Of a stretch of DNA of 40,110 nucleotides, positions 7,485 through 14,564 are shown in pieces. A program made the translations under genes and the position numbers. Numbering within the stretch: the first letter of the stretch is position 1; each line of letters starts with the position of its first letter. This DNA comes from JAVKFF01 sp040226215 (GTDB taxonomy: Bacteria; Pseudomonadota; Alphaproteobacteria; DSM-16000; Inquilinaceae), in NCBI GenBank assembly GCA_040226215.1, contig JAVKFF010000090.1, positions 1-40,110 on the forward strand, read 5' to 3'. The notes under the pieces are model-generated. The model searched no databases and was not told the origin of the DNA. It was given only the letters and a program-made list of their open reading frames with translations.

Positions 7485-7783
7485 TCGCCGCCGGCGCGGA
7501 CGGGCAAAGGCCCGCCGTCGCTCAGGCGACAGATCGACTATGAGCAGGCATGGCGTAGGTCAGCTGCCGGGTTCGTGCGCCGGATGGCGCGCCCTACTTG
7601 GCAACGATCGAAAAGCGATGGTTGCCCGGAAGAGAGTGCACCGCCAATGAGCGAACATCGTCTACGCGCGGTGCGATAGTGATGGCGGGAAGATAGCCCG
7701 CATTGCGGGGAGATCAATCGAAATCGCCCGGCGCGGGCAGCATGCCTGATGCCTGCCGCCCGCGGGACGTGTGCGGCCGTCGC
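7485..7783. other. Helicase upstream region / 3' flank of small membrane protein gene
   Basis: These 299 bases hold the promoter and possible 5' leader of the helicase gene (minus strand). Helicase genes of this type are often controlled through long structured leaders. I see GC-rich inverted segments (for example GGGC-AAA-GGCCC near 7502) but no assignable promoter, and no coding frame I would call. Confidence 0.35.
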
Positions 7784-8110
7784 CTACAGGTCGGTGAGTA
7801 CGCGGGAACAGACCCGGACGCTGGCGTTGTCGATCTCGACGCCGGGCAGCAGGTTTTCGAGCGAGGCGCGGGCCAGATCGGTGCGCTCCGACGTGCTGGT
7901 CGGCGCGTCGGCATCGCCGGTCGCGATCATCCGCCGGGCGTTTGCCAGGCAAAAGGCCGCGTTGCGCTCATCGGCGGCACTGCTGGCCATTTCCGCGGCG
8001 TTGCCGGAGGTGGTGAGCGGGCCTACGGAGAAACCGAGGATCAGCACCACCGCCGCGCCGATCACCATTCCCCAGACGTATTTGCCCCAGTGGGTCATAA
8101 TCTGTGCCAT
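7784..8110 (-). CDS. Small membrane-anchored protein of unknown function
   Basis: This is a 108-residue protein with one N-terminal membrane helix (about residues 13-32, WGMVIGAAVVLILGFSVG). An Ala/Ser/Asp-rich outer segment follows, with two cysteines (in AAFCLANA and VRVCSRV) that could form a disulfide. The segment between them, about residues 50-100, is helical with an FCLANARRMI stretch. The first ATG at 8110 and an ATG four codons in (MTHWGKYVW) are both possible starts; the upstream sequence has only a weak AGAAAG purine block. Neighbours give no clue. I do not recognise the family. Topology suggests a periplasmic domain tethered to the inner membrane. Confidence 0.6.
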   Translation of the reverse strand: MAQIMTHWGKYVWGMVIGAAVVLILGFSVGPLTTSGNAAEMASSAADERNAAFCLANARRMIATGDADAPTSTSERTDLARASLENLLPGVEIDNASVRVCSRVLTDL

Positions 8111-8400
8111 CGATCATCTTTCTATTTTTGCGACGAACGTTCAGAAAAAGGAGAATCATCATGAACATTTAGGTCGCTGTTTGTTGACAATTAATATGGA
8201 TTAAGCACTATTTTTCGAATTATGCGAGACAATTAGACCGTCGCAGAAAATAAATCCCGCCGGTTCCACGGCGCTCGTCCTGCCGGGGAAGCCTTCCGGC
8301 GGCCTCGAGGCCATGCGGCCGGCGTCGCGCCAGTCTCAGGTCCGTGACAGTCGATCTGTCTTCGAAGCGGGCGGCATCGCGCCGGTCCCTGCCCGCTCGG
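8111..8400. other. AT-rich intergenic region with promoter-like sequence
   Basis: Bases about 8110-8260 are conspicuously AT-rich against the GC-rich surroundings. On the plus strand TTGACAATTAAT (from 8184) has a perfect -35 hexamer; the best -10 candidate 17 nt later (ACTATT) is poor, and no plus-strand gene follows. A strong plus-strand AAGGAG is followed by ATG-AAC-ATT-TAG, a four-codon frame. The minus-strand promoter of the small membrane protein must also be here. The stretch 8260-8400 next to the ATPase stop holds GGCCTCGAGGCC and a GCCGCCGGAAG/CTTCCCCGGC stem that could help end the transporter transcript. Confidence 0.4.
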
Positions 8401-9468
8401 TCAGCCCTCGTGCACCCAGCGCATGGCGGCGGGGTCGAAGGTGAGGACGACCTGGCTTCCCGGCTTGAAGACGGGCTGGCGCGGCCCCAGCACGCGCAGT
8501 TCCGTACCCGCCACCCGCACCAGGTAGCGCACCCTGGCGCCCAGGAAGATGGCGGCCACCACTTCCGCCGCCAGCGTCTGGCGGCCGGCATCGGCCTCGG
8601 CACCTTCCTCCAGGATGCCGACATCCTCCTGCCGCAGCACCAGCGCCAGGTCCCGACCCGCCGGCAGCGCCGGGGCGCCCTCCAGGCCGAGGCGCTGGCC
8701 GTCGGCCAGCGAGACGCTCGCGCCCTCCGCGCCCGGCGTCACCGGCAGCAGGTTGGCCGCGCCCAGGAAGTCGGCGGCGAAGGGCGTGCCCGGATCGTCG
8801 TAGATCGCTTCCGCCCCGGCATCCCGCTCGATCCGCCCCTGGCGCATCAGCACCACCCGGTCGGCCAGGCTCAGTGCCTCCTCCTGGTCGTGGGTGACGA
8901 AGACGGTGGTCAGGCCGAAGCGCTCGTGCAGCTGCTGCAGCTCGATCTGCATGTCCTCGCGCAGGCGGGCATCGAGATTGGACAGCGGCTCGTCCAGCAG
9001 CAGGACGCGCGGCTCCGAGACGATCGCGCGGGCCAGCGCCACGCGCTGCTGCTGGCCGCCCGACAGCGCCCGCGGCAGCCGGTCGGCCAGCTGGTCGAGC
9101 TTGACCAGCGCCAGCGCCTCGCGCGCCTTCTCGCGCTGCGCCGCGACGCTCTCCCGACCCGTCATGCGCAAGGGAAAGCGGACATTCTCCAGCACGCTCA
9201 TATGCGGCAGCAGCGCGTAGGACTGGAACATCATGGCGAGCCGGCGCGCCTCCGGTGCCTTGCGGGTGATGTCCTCGCCCTCGATCACCACACGGCCCGC
9301 CGTCGGCCGTTCCAGCCCGGCGATGATGCGCAGGAGCGTGGTCTTGCCGCAGCCCGACGGCCCCAGCAGGGCGACGAAGGTGCCGCGCTCGATCTCCAGC
9401 GAGACGTCGTCGAGCGCGATGATGTCGCCGAAGCGCTTGGTCAGGTTCTCGAGGTCGAGGAAGCCCAT
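8401..9468 (-). CDS. ABC importer ATPase, PotA/FbpC-type
   Basis: This 355-residue ATPase drives the importer encoded by the three preceding genes. It has Walker A GPSGCGKT (36-43), Q-loop Gln82 (MMFQSY), signature LSGGQQQR (135-142), Walker B LLLDEP (156-161), D-loop SNLDARLR, and H-loop His193 (VFVTHDQ). Residues about 235-355 form the TOBE/OB-like regulatory domain seen in spermidine/putrescine, iron and molybdate-type importers. It is the last gene of the operon, 25 nt after the second permease, with a duplicated CCGTCACCCTA in the spacer. The family is certain. The substrate cannot be read from the ATPase; polyamine or another small organic solute is likely by overall operon type. Confidence 0.93.
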   Translation of the reverse strand: MGFLDLENLTKRFGDIIALDDVSLEIERGTFVALLGPSGCGKTTLLRIIAGLERPTAGRVVIEGEDITRKAPEARRLAMMFQSYALLPHMSVLENVRFPLRMTGRESVAAQREKAREALALVKLDQLADRLPRALSGGQQQRVALARAIVSEPRVLLLDEPLSNLDARLREDMQIELQQLHERFGLTTVFVTHDQEEALSLADRVVLMRQGRIERDAGAEAIYDDPGTPFAADFLGAANLLPVTPGAEGASVSLADGQRLGLEGAPALPAGRDLALVLRQEDVGILEEGAEADAGRQTLAAEVVAAIFLGARVRYLVRVAGTELRVLGPRQPVFKPGSQVVLTFDPAAMRWVHEG

Positions 9469-9493
9469 GGTACCGTCACCCTAACCCGTCACC

Positions 9494-10294
9494 CTAGCCG
9501 CTGACCCGCGCGAGGCCGAGGAAACGCTCGATGAGCACGATGACGGCCACCGTCATCACGATCATCAGCGTGGAAACCGCCGCCACCTCCGGCGAGGGCG
9601 AGAATTCTAGCTGGCCGTAGATCCGCATCGGCAGCGTCTCCACCCCCGGCGCGCGCAGGAACAGCGCGATCACCGCCTCGTCGAAGCTGACGTTGAAGGC
9701 GAAGAAGCCGCCGGCGATGATGCCGCTCCTGGCCTGCGGCAGGACCACGAACCAGAGCCGGGCGAGACGCCCCGCCCCCATGGTGCGCGCCGCCTCCTCC
9801 ACGAAGGGGTCGGCGTCGGCCAGCACGGCCATCACCGTGCGCACCACATAGGGTACCGTGATCACCACATGGCCGACCCAGATCGCAGCCAGCGACGGCC
9901 CGTCGCCATAGACCGAGAAGACGATCAGGAGGCCGATACCGAAAATCAGCGTTGGCAGCACCAGGGGCGACAGGAACAGGCCGGAGAAGGCCGCGGAGAA
10001 GGGCAGCTTGCGGCGCTGGATGGCGATCGCCGCCGCCGTGCCGATGGCGGTCGAGGCGATGGTGACAGCCGCGGCCAGCACCAGGCTGACCCAGGCGGCG
10101 TCCAGATAGGCGGTCGAGGAGACTACCTCGCCATACCATCTGAGCGAGAAGCCCTGCGGCGGGAATACCAGGAACTGCGAGGCGGTGAAGGAGCTGATCG
10201 CCACCACCGCCAGCGGCAGCAGCATGAAGGTGAGGATGACGAGCAGCACCGCGCTGCCGCCGAACAGGGCCGAGGGTGGAAAGCGCCTAACCAT
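9494..10294 (-). CDS. ABC importer inner-membrane permease, PotC-type
   Basis: This 266-residue permease has six predicted membrane helices (for example AVLLVILTFMLLPLAVVAI near the N-terminus, LFLSPLVLPTLIFGIGLLIV in the middle and VAAVSTLMIVMTVAVIVLI near the end). The cytoplasmic EAA loop is visible as FVEEAARTMGAGRLARLWFV followed by VLPQARSGI, the contact site for the ATPase. It overlaps the stop of the first permease gene by 8 nt, so the two are translationally coupled and form the heterodimeric channel. The ExxARTMGA form is usual for Pot-type (spermidine/putrescine-like) systems. Confidence 0.93.
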   Translation of the reverse strand: MVRRFPPSALFGGSAVLLVILTFMLLPLAVVAISSFTASQFLVFPPQGFSLRWYGEVVSSTAYLDAAWVSLVLAAAVTIASTAIGTAAAIAIQRRKLPFSAAFSGLFLSPLVLPTLIFGIGLLIVFSVYGDGPSLAAIWVGHVVITVPYVVRTVMAVLADADPFVEEAARTMGAGRLARLWFVVLPQARSGIIAGGFFAFNVSFDEAVIALFLRAPGVETLPMRIYGQLEFSPSPEVAAVSTLMIVMTVAVIVLIERFLGLARVSG

Positions 10295-11138
10295 GCTGGG
10301 CCCGCCGCATCAGCGCCAGATAGGGCACCAGCAGCGCCAGCACCGCGCCCAGCAGCAGCACCGACTGGGCGGCGGCGAAACTCCAGTCCAGCACGCTGGT
10401 CGCCTGCTGGTAGATGGCCCCCGCCAGCACCGGCAGGCGCACGCCGCCCACCAGGTTGGGCGTAACGAACGAACTGATCGACAGGGCGAACACCAGCAGC
10501 GAGCCGGAGACCAGGCCGGGGATGCTGAGCGGCAGCACCACATGGCGCAGCGTGCGGTAGAAGCCAGCCCCCATGGTCCGCGCCGCCTCCTCCAGGAACG
10601 GGTTGATCGAGGCGATGACGCCCAGCGTCGTGATCGTCATGAACGGGAGGAGCACCTGAACCATGGCGACCACGATGCCGGTCTCGGTATGCAGCAGCGT
10701 GGCATCCCGCGCGCCCAGCCCGAGGAGCATGAGAAGCTCGGTCACCGGCCCGCCACGGCCCAGCACGATCATCCAGCCGAAGGTGCGCACCACGACCGAC
10801 GTCATCAGCGGCAGCACGGTCAGCAGCAGCAGCGCGAAGGCCAGCCAGCGCGGCGACCGGGCGGTGACATAGGCGATCGGGAAGCCGATCAGCGCCGTCG
10901 CCACGGTGATGATCACCGACAGCTTCAGCGTGCGCCAGGCGACCCGCAGATAGTAGTCGTCCTCGAAGAAGCGGGCGAAGTTCGCCCAGATCGACAGCCC
11001 CTCCTCCGGCGGGACGAGGCTGAGGATCAGGATCTGCCCGACCGGGAAGACGAAGGCGCCGATGATCAGCGCGAGCCCGGGGGTCACGAGCACGACCGGC
11101 TCGATCCGGTCGGCCGCGTTCCCCGGGTTCACCCCCAC
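10287..11138 (-). CDS. ABC importer inner-membrane permease, PotB-type
   Basis: This 283-residue permease begins with a membrane helix (PVVLVTPGLALIIGAFVF), then a periplasmic loop of about 50 residues, then five further helices. The EAA loop reads FLEEAARTMGAGFYRTLRHV followed by VLPLSIPGL. The start is a GTG at 11138, supported by a strong GGGGGAAGG block just upstream; no ATG fits the normal N-terminus. The gene lies 41 nt after the binding-protein gene and overlaps the PotC-type gene by 8 nt. It forms the membrane channel with that partner. Confidence 0.92.
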   Translation of the reverse strand: MGVNPGNAADRIEPVVLVTPGLALIIGAFVFPVGQILILSLVPPEEGLSIWANFARFFEDDYYLRVAWRTLKLSVIITVATALIGFPIAYVTARSPRWLAFALLLLTVLPLMTSVVVRTFGWMIVLGRGGPVTELLMLLGLGARDATLLHTETGIVVAMVQVLLPFMTITTLGVIASINPFLEEAARTMGAGFYRTLRHVVLPLSIPGLVSGSLLVFALSISSFVTPNLVGGVRLPVLAGAIYQQATSVLDWSFAAAQSVLLLGAVLALLVPYLALMRRAQHG

Positions 11139-11179
11139 CGGCGCCTTCCCCCGCTAAGTCGGCATGCGCACCGGACCGC

Positions 11180-12226
11180 CTACTGGGCGATCAGGCGGTT
11201 CCAGGCGTCGGTCCACTCCGGCCGGCGCTCGTTCACCAGGTCGGGGTCGAAGCGCAGCAGGCGTCCCGCCGCCTCCTCGCCATAGACCACCTGGCCGGCC
11301 AGCTCCTCGGACAGCTCGGCGGCGCTGTTGGTCGGCGAGTAGCGCAGCGCCTCGGCCCAGCCGGCCTGCGCCTCGGGCCGCAGCGAGAAGTCGACGAAGG
11401 CGGTCGCCAGCTCGGTATTGGGCCGGCCCGCCACCACGTTGGCGGTGATGTAGACGCCGGGCGAGCCTTCCTCGGGCTGCACGAAGGCGACCGGCAGGCC
11501 GGCCTCGGTCAGCGTGAAGGCGTAGTCCTGGGCGTAGGGCGACAGCGCCGCCGTGCCCTGGGCGAAGGCCTGCTGCAGCTCGGGGCTGGAGGAGAAGATC
11601 TGGGCGCCGTTGTCCAGCAGTTCGCCCACCGCGTCGAGGCCTGGCTGGATGTCGTCCAGCGTGCCGCCGCGCACCTGGTTGAGCATCAGCAGGTTGAGAA
11701 GCCCGTAGGTGTTCGAAATGTCGGCGATGACCACACTCTCGCCCATCCCGGCATCGAACAGCGCCTCCCAGCTGGTCGGCGCGGGGTCGACGGCGCTCGT
11801 GTCGTAGAGCAGGCCCAGCACGGCGACGGACATGACCGGCCCGCGGCCGTCCTCCAGTCCCTCCACCGCGAAGGGATAGAGGTCGTCGTAGTGGCTGAGA
11901 TCGGCCGGATCGATCGGCGCCAGCAGCCCCTCCTCGGCGGCGATCACCTCCTGACCGCCGGAGAAATGGATGACGTCGAATTGGGGATTGGCGGCCTGGG
12001 CGCGGAGCTGCGCCAGGGCGTCGGCCGAATAGGCCGTCACCACCTCGATCTCGACATTGTGCATCGCCTCGAACGGCTCGATGATCAGCCGCTGATGCGC
12101 CTCCTCGTACGCACCGCCGAAGGAGTTGATGACCAGGCGCTCCTGGCCCTGCGCCGGCAGGGCGACGAGGCCCGCGGTGAGGCCCGTGGCGAGGGCGATC
12201 GCCGTGCCGTTGAGTAGTCTCTTCAT
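11180..12226 (-). CDS. Periplasmic substrate-binding protein, PotD/FbpA-type
   Basis: This 348-residue binding protein captures the importer's ligand in the periplasm. Residues 1-27 are a Sec signal peptide (MKRLLNGTAI, hydrophobic core, LPAQGQ). The mature start ERLVINSFGGAYEEAHQRLI is typical of extracellular solute-binding protein family 1/PotD-like proteins. Further recognisable blocks are FDVIHFSGGQ, YDTSAVDPAPTSWEALFD and SPYAQDYAFTLTEAGLPVAFV. The ATG at 12226 is preceded by GGGAGA, so the in-frame start 5 codons earlier is rejected. The ligand pocket cannot be assigned to spermidine/putrescine with confidence. A carboxylated or opine-like organic solute is equally possible. Confidence 0.92.
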   Translation of the reverse strand: MKRLLNGTAIALATGLTAGLVALPAQGQERLVINSFGGAYEEAHQRLIIEPFEAMHNVEIEVVTAYSADALAQLRAQAANPQFDVIHFSGGQEVIAAEEGLLAPIDPADLSHYDDLYPFAVEGLEDGRGPVMSVAVLGLLYDTSAVDPAPTSWEALFDAGMGESVVIADISNTYGLLNLLMLNQVRGGTLDDIQPGLDAVGELLDNGAQIFSSSPELQQAFAQGTAALSPYAQDYAFTLTEAGLPVAFVQPEEGSPGVYITANVVAGRPNTELATAFVDFSLRPEAQAGWAEALRYSPTNSAAELSEELAGQVVYGEEAAGRLLRFDPDLVNERRPEWTDAWNRLIAQ

Positions 12227-12285
12227 CTCACAGTCTCCCAAGTTCTGACCGATTGCCTCGGCCTGTCACGACGCCGACCGGTCGG

Positions 12286-12759
12286 TCAGCTCGCGCGGCC
12301 GATCTCGACCGTCTTGACGCCTTCCCAACGGATCTTGCGGCACTCTTCCTGGAAACCTTCAAGATTGTCCGTTACCGAAGCCCAGACGTTGACCGGTGTC
12401 CAGCCGAGCGGACCGAAGACCCGCCCGCCATTGTCGTAGAAGATGCCGATCTCCCAGAGTTCCCAGGAAAGGCCCTTCATCAGGTTCTTGCGCTGGTAGA
12501 ACCACAGGCAGTCGCCCGGTGCGGGGAAGCAGTCCTGGTTCTCCGCCGGAATCCCCTCGGGGTCGAAGGTCTGGTTGGCCTCCGGCAGGCCCAGCATGAT
12601 CTCCGGTCCGGCGAACATGGCGTGCAGCGCCGGCGACTGCATCGGCTTGGCCAGCGCGTCCCAGAGCGTGTTGCAGGTGACCGGCGCGTTCTCGTCGTAG
12701 AGCGTGATCAGCGAGCGGACCTTGCTGTCGACGAATTCGAGGTAGAGCTTGCGTGCCAT
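12286..12759 (-). CDS. DUF3830 family protein, cyclophilin-like fold
   Basis: This 157-residue protein begins MARKLYLEFVDSKVRSLITL, followed by DENAPVTCNTLWDALAKP. That is the DUF3830 N-terminal pattern, in which a beta strand is followed by APxTCxxxWxxLP. Later blocks are PGDCLWFYQRKNL, LWEIGIFYDNGGRVFGPLGW and TPVNVWASV. Structures of this family have a cyclophilin-like beta barrel, but prolyl isomerase activity is not established. The ATG at 12759 is chosen because upstream frame extension has no family resemblance. The gene sits between a LysR regulator and a Pot-type importer on the same strand, 59 nt before the binding-protein gene. A role with the imported compound, as binder or processing enzyme, is inferred. 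Confidence 0.85.
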   Translation of the reverse strand: MARKLYLEFVDSKVRSLITLYDENAPVTCNTLWDALAKPMQSPALHAMFAGPEIMLGLPEANQTFDPEGIPAENQDCFPAPGDCLWFYQRKNLMKGLSWELWEIGIFYDNGGRVFGPLGWTPVNVWASVTDNLEGFQEECRKIRWEGVKTVEIGRAS

Positions 12760-12866
12760 CGTTGACTCATCTGTTCCGGATCGGGCCGCTCGGCATCGCC
12801 ATTGCGGCATTGCCCTTGGCGCTGCCGGCCGCAACGCCTGAATGGTGCCGGGGAACACTGATAGTG

Positions 12867-12876
12867 TCCAATTGGA
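12867..12876. promoter_or_regulatory. Candidate operator upstream of the DUF3830/importer operon
   Basis: TCCAATTGGA is a perfect 10-bp palindrome in a locally AT-rich patch (12860-12910), about 108 nt upstream of the DUF3830 start and just after the LysR stop. It could be a LysR-box or part of a promoter for the importer operon. Palindromes of this length can occur by chance, so confidence is low. Confidence 0.25.
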
Positions 12877-12911
12877 AATCGTGAAACAAATCGATAGAGA
12901 ATACTTATCAC

Positions 12912-13844
12912 CTACCCGCTTTCCGCCGGCACCTCCTGAACCGCGCCGATGGCAGGGCCTGCCTCGGCGATGAAGGCGGCCACGGCATCACGGGCGGCGG
13001 ATATCACCGCCTCGATCACCGGCGAGGGACGGTCGGTCAGGCTGGCCGCGACGATGCTGATCGGGTCGAGCGCGTCGGCCGTGGCGAGTTCGGCCAGCGT
13101 GCCGGCGGCGATCTCGTTCAGCAGCGCGGCCGGCGGCATGGCGGCGATGCCGAGCCCGTCGGCCACCAGGCGCACCATGGTCATCAGCGAATTGGCCGAG
13201 CTCTGGTGGACCAGCCAGGTCTCCTTGCGCTCGAAGAAGCGGTCGAGGATGGCGTTGGGCGGCGTGCCGGCCGGATAGGTGATGATCGGCAGGCGCTCCA
13301 GCTCGTCCCTGCTCAGTACCCTGTCGCCGGCCATGCCAGGTGCTGCGAACCAGCGCATCGCGAAGCGGCAGATCGGCACCTGGGTCAGCCGCGGGTCGGG
13401 CGGCAGGGCGAGCGTGAAGGCGGCGTTGATGGCGCCGTCCTCGAGCCCGGCCAGCAGCCGCTGCGAGGTGTCGGCGACGATATCGAGCACCAGTGCCGGA
13501 TGGTCACGGCGCAGCCGCTCCACCATGTCCGGCAGCCAAGTCTCCGTCACCGTGTCGATGATGCCAAGGCGCACCCGGCCGCGGATGCCCGTCGTCGGAG
13601 TGAGGTCCGACTTGGCCTCGGCATAGAGCCTGACGATACGCTCGGCATAGGGCAGGAAGAGCTGCCCCTCGGAGGTCAGTGAAACGCCTCGGCCGCGGTC
13701 GATCAGCCGGCAGCCCAGCTCCTTCTCCAGGGTCTCCAGCCGCGACGACACGGCGGGCTGCGAGACGTTCAGGCGCTGGGCCGTCTTGCGGAAGCTGCGC
13801 AGCCGGCACAGCCAGACGAAGCTCTCGATGTGCCGGATGTTCAT
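12912..13844 (-). CDS. LysR-family regulator of the DUF3830/importer operon
   Basis: This is a 310-residue LysR-type regulator. The winged helix-turn-helix is at about residues 1-60 (IRHIESFVWLCRLRSFRKTAQRLNVSQPAVSSRLETLEKELG). The effector domain starts near residue 88 (GRVRLGIIDTVTETWLPDMV). It is encoded on the same strand, 152 nt upstream of the DUF3830 gene, so it may be the first gene of the transporter operon or control it from its own promoter. Its ligand is probably the importer substrate or a derivative. The C-terminal 40 residues are Ala-rich, which is usual. Confidence 0.9.
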   Translation of the reverse strand: MNIRHIESFVWLCRLRSFRKTAQRLNVSQPAVSSRLETLEKELGCRLIDRGRGVSLTSEGQLFLPYAERIVRLYAEAKSDLTPTTGIRGRVRLGIIDTVTETWLPDMVERLRRDHPALVLDIVADTSQRLLAGLEDGAINAAFTLALPPDPRLTQVPICRFAMRWFAAPGMAGDRVLSRDELERLPIITYPAGTPPNAILDRFFERKETWLVHQSSANSLMTMVRLVADGLGIAAMPPAALLNEIAAGTLAELATADALDPISIVAASLTDRPSPVIEAVISAARDAVAAFIAEAGPAIGAVQEVPAESG

Positions 13845-13885
13845 TGGCTCCCCTCGGCGACGTCGCCGTCCGGCGCCCAGCCTAG

Positions 13886-13931
13886 GGCAGATTGCGACTG
13901 AATGGACCCATTCGGTCGCAAAAAATCTGCC
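13886..13931. repeat. Long hairpin-forming inverted repeat (REP/BIME-like)
   Basis: TTGCGACTGAATGG (13892-13905) and CCATTCGGTCGCAA (13908-13921) form a 14-bp stem with one G-T-type mismatch around a 2-nt centre. GGCAGA (13886-13891) and TCTGCC (13926-13931) extend the stem past an A4 bulge. It lies about 42 bases upstream of the LysR start and is reminiscent of dispersed palindromic repeats of alphaproteobacteria. Confidence 0.6.
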
Positions 13932-13945
13932 TGATTCTCAATTGC

Positions 13946-13989
13946 CTAGAGCATCTTGTCTGCGCCCGCTCGGGCGCAGGATGCTCTAG
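13946..13989. repeat. 44-nt near-perfect palindrome (REP-like)
   Basis: CTAGAGCATC (13946-13955) pairs with GATGCTCTAG (13980-13989), and TGCGCCCG pairs with CGGGCGCA around a 2-nt centre, with a short internal bulge (TTGTC against a single G or none). It is 14 bases from the preceding palindrome, giving a two-hairpin array. Such a structure could be a REP-type element or a transcript-end structure. Confidence 0.6.
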
Positions 13990-14257
13990 TGGGAATTCCG
14001 CGCGCGCGCACCCTGGCGAGGATCGTGTCGGCTCCGAATCGGGCGTTTTGCACGACGTGCTGTCGCATGCCGGAGCTTGGGTGCGGCGCGGCAAAACCAC
14101 AGGTGATTGCGGGATTTAGACGTCGCCGCTCCATTACAACGCGAAGAAGCCCCGGCCGTCGCACCCTGGGGTGATAACCAAAGCCTAGTCGATACGCCCC
14201 GGAACATGCGCTATGATGCTCGGAAGCCCCTAGAAAAGAAATATTGTTGCTTCTATC

Positions 14258-14548
14258 ATGCTCCGGATATCGGTAGAGACCGATTTCCGGCGGTGCTCCA
14301 GCTTTGTCCTCAGCGACTTCGTGGTCAACGCCGTCCGGAAATCCCAGCAACACACGGAACAGGGCCGCCCCGACTCCGCCCGTCGCATCCTCTTCGTCGC
14401 CGGTGCCGCCGCCTTCGAACTGGCGCGCCGCGAAGGCCTTGGCGAGGACGCGCTGATCGAACGCAGCACCCAGATCCTGGAAACCGCCAAGCAGCAGATC
14501 GCCGAGTTCAAGCTCGGCGACATCCGGGTGCTGCGCCGCGTCGGCTGA
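14258..14548 (+). CDS. Small conserved-looking protein of unknown function
   Basis: This 96-residue protein begins MLRISVETDFRRCSSFVLSD and is mostly alpha-helical. The helix RPDSARRILFVAGAAAFELARR is followed by EDALIERSTQILETAKQQIAEF and a short basic end. There is no signal peptide, membrane segment or known catalytic motif. Codon use is GC-rich at third positions, as in neighbouring genes, which supports coding. The upstream 20 bases are AT-rich with only a weak AAAAGAAA ribosome-binding candidate. It converges with the ankyrin gene, the two stop codons lying inside one palindrome. I do not recognise the family. Confidence 0.55.
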   Translation: MLRISVETDFRRCSSFVLSDFVVNAVRKSQQHTEQGRPDSARRILFVAGAAAFELARREGLGEDALIERSTQILETAKQQIAEFKLGDIRVLRRVG

Positions 14549-14564
14549 GGCCAGGCCTCAGCCG
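14542..14564. terminator. Palindrome spanning both convergent stop codons
   Basis: CGGCTGAGGCC (14542-14552) and GGCCTCAGCCG (14554-14564) are exact inverse complements around one base. The arm contains the plus-strand TGA stop (14546-14548) and its mirror contains the minus-strand TGA stop (14558-14560). It would fold in both transcripts, but lacks a T-run, so it may act as a bidirectional hairpin that ends or stabilises both mRNAs. Confidence 0.5.

Larger units (their letters stand above)
13845..14257. other. Intergenic region with two palindromes, no gene recognised
   Basis: The stretch upstream of the LysR gene carries two adjacent long palindromes (listed separately at 13886-13931 and 13946-13989). 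The remaining bases 13990-14257 contain no frame I would call. TATGAT at 14212-14217 is a possible -10 box for the next gene, but no matching -35 is convincing. Confidence 0.4.

Noticed and set aside
5322..7679. A very long open frame on the plus strand (785 codons) across the helicase gene
   Set aside because: It is antisense to a complete DEAD-box helicase with every motif, and its translation is Arg/Gly/His-rich without domains, as expected for a GC-rich shadow.
8220..8624. A 134-codon minus-strand frame after the ATPase gene
   Set aside because: Most of it is an alternative frame of the ATPase C-terminus, and the rest is GC-poor intergenic DNA without a motif.
13886..14257. A possible tRNA or small RNA gene in the region with strong hairpins
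   Set aside because: No cloverleaf, T-loop (GGTTCGAAT-type) or CCA-end pattern could be fitted; the hairpins are simple palindromes.
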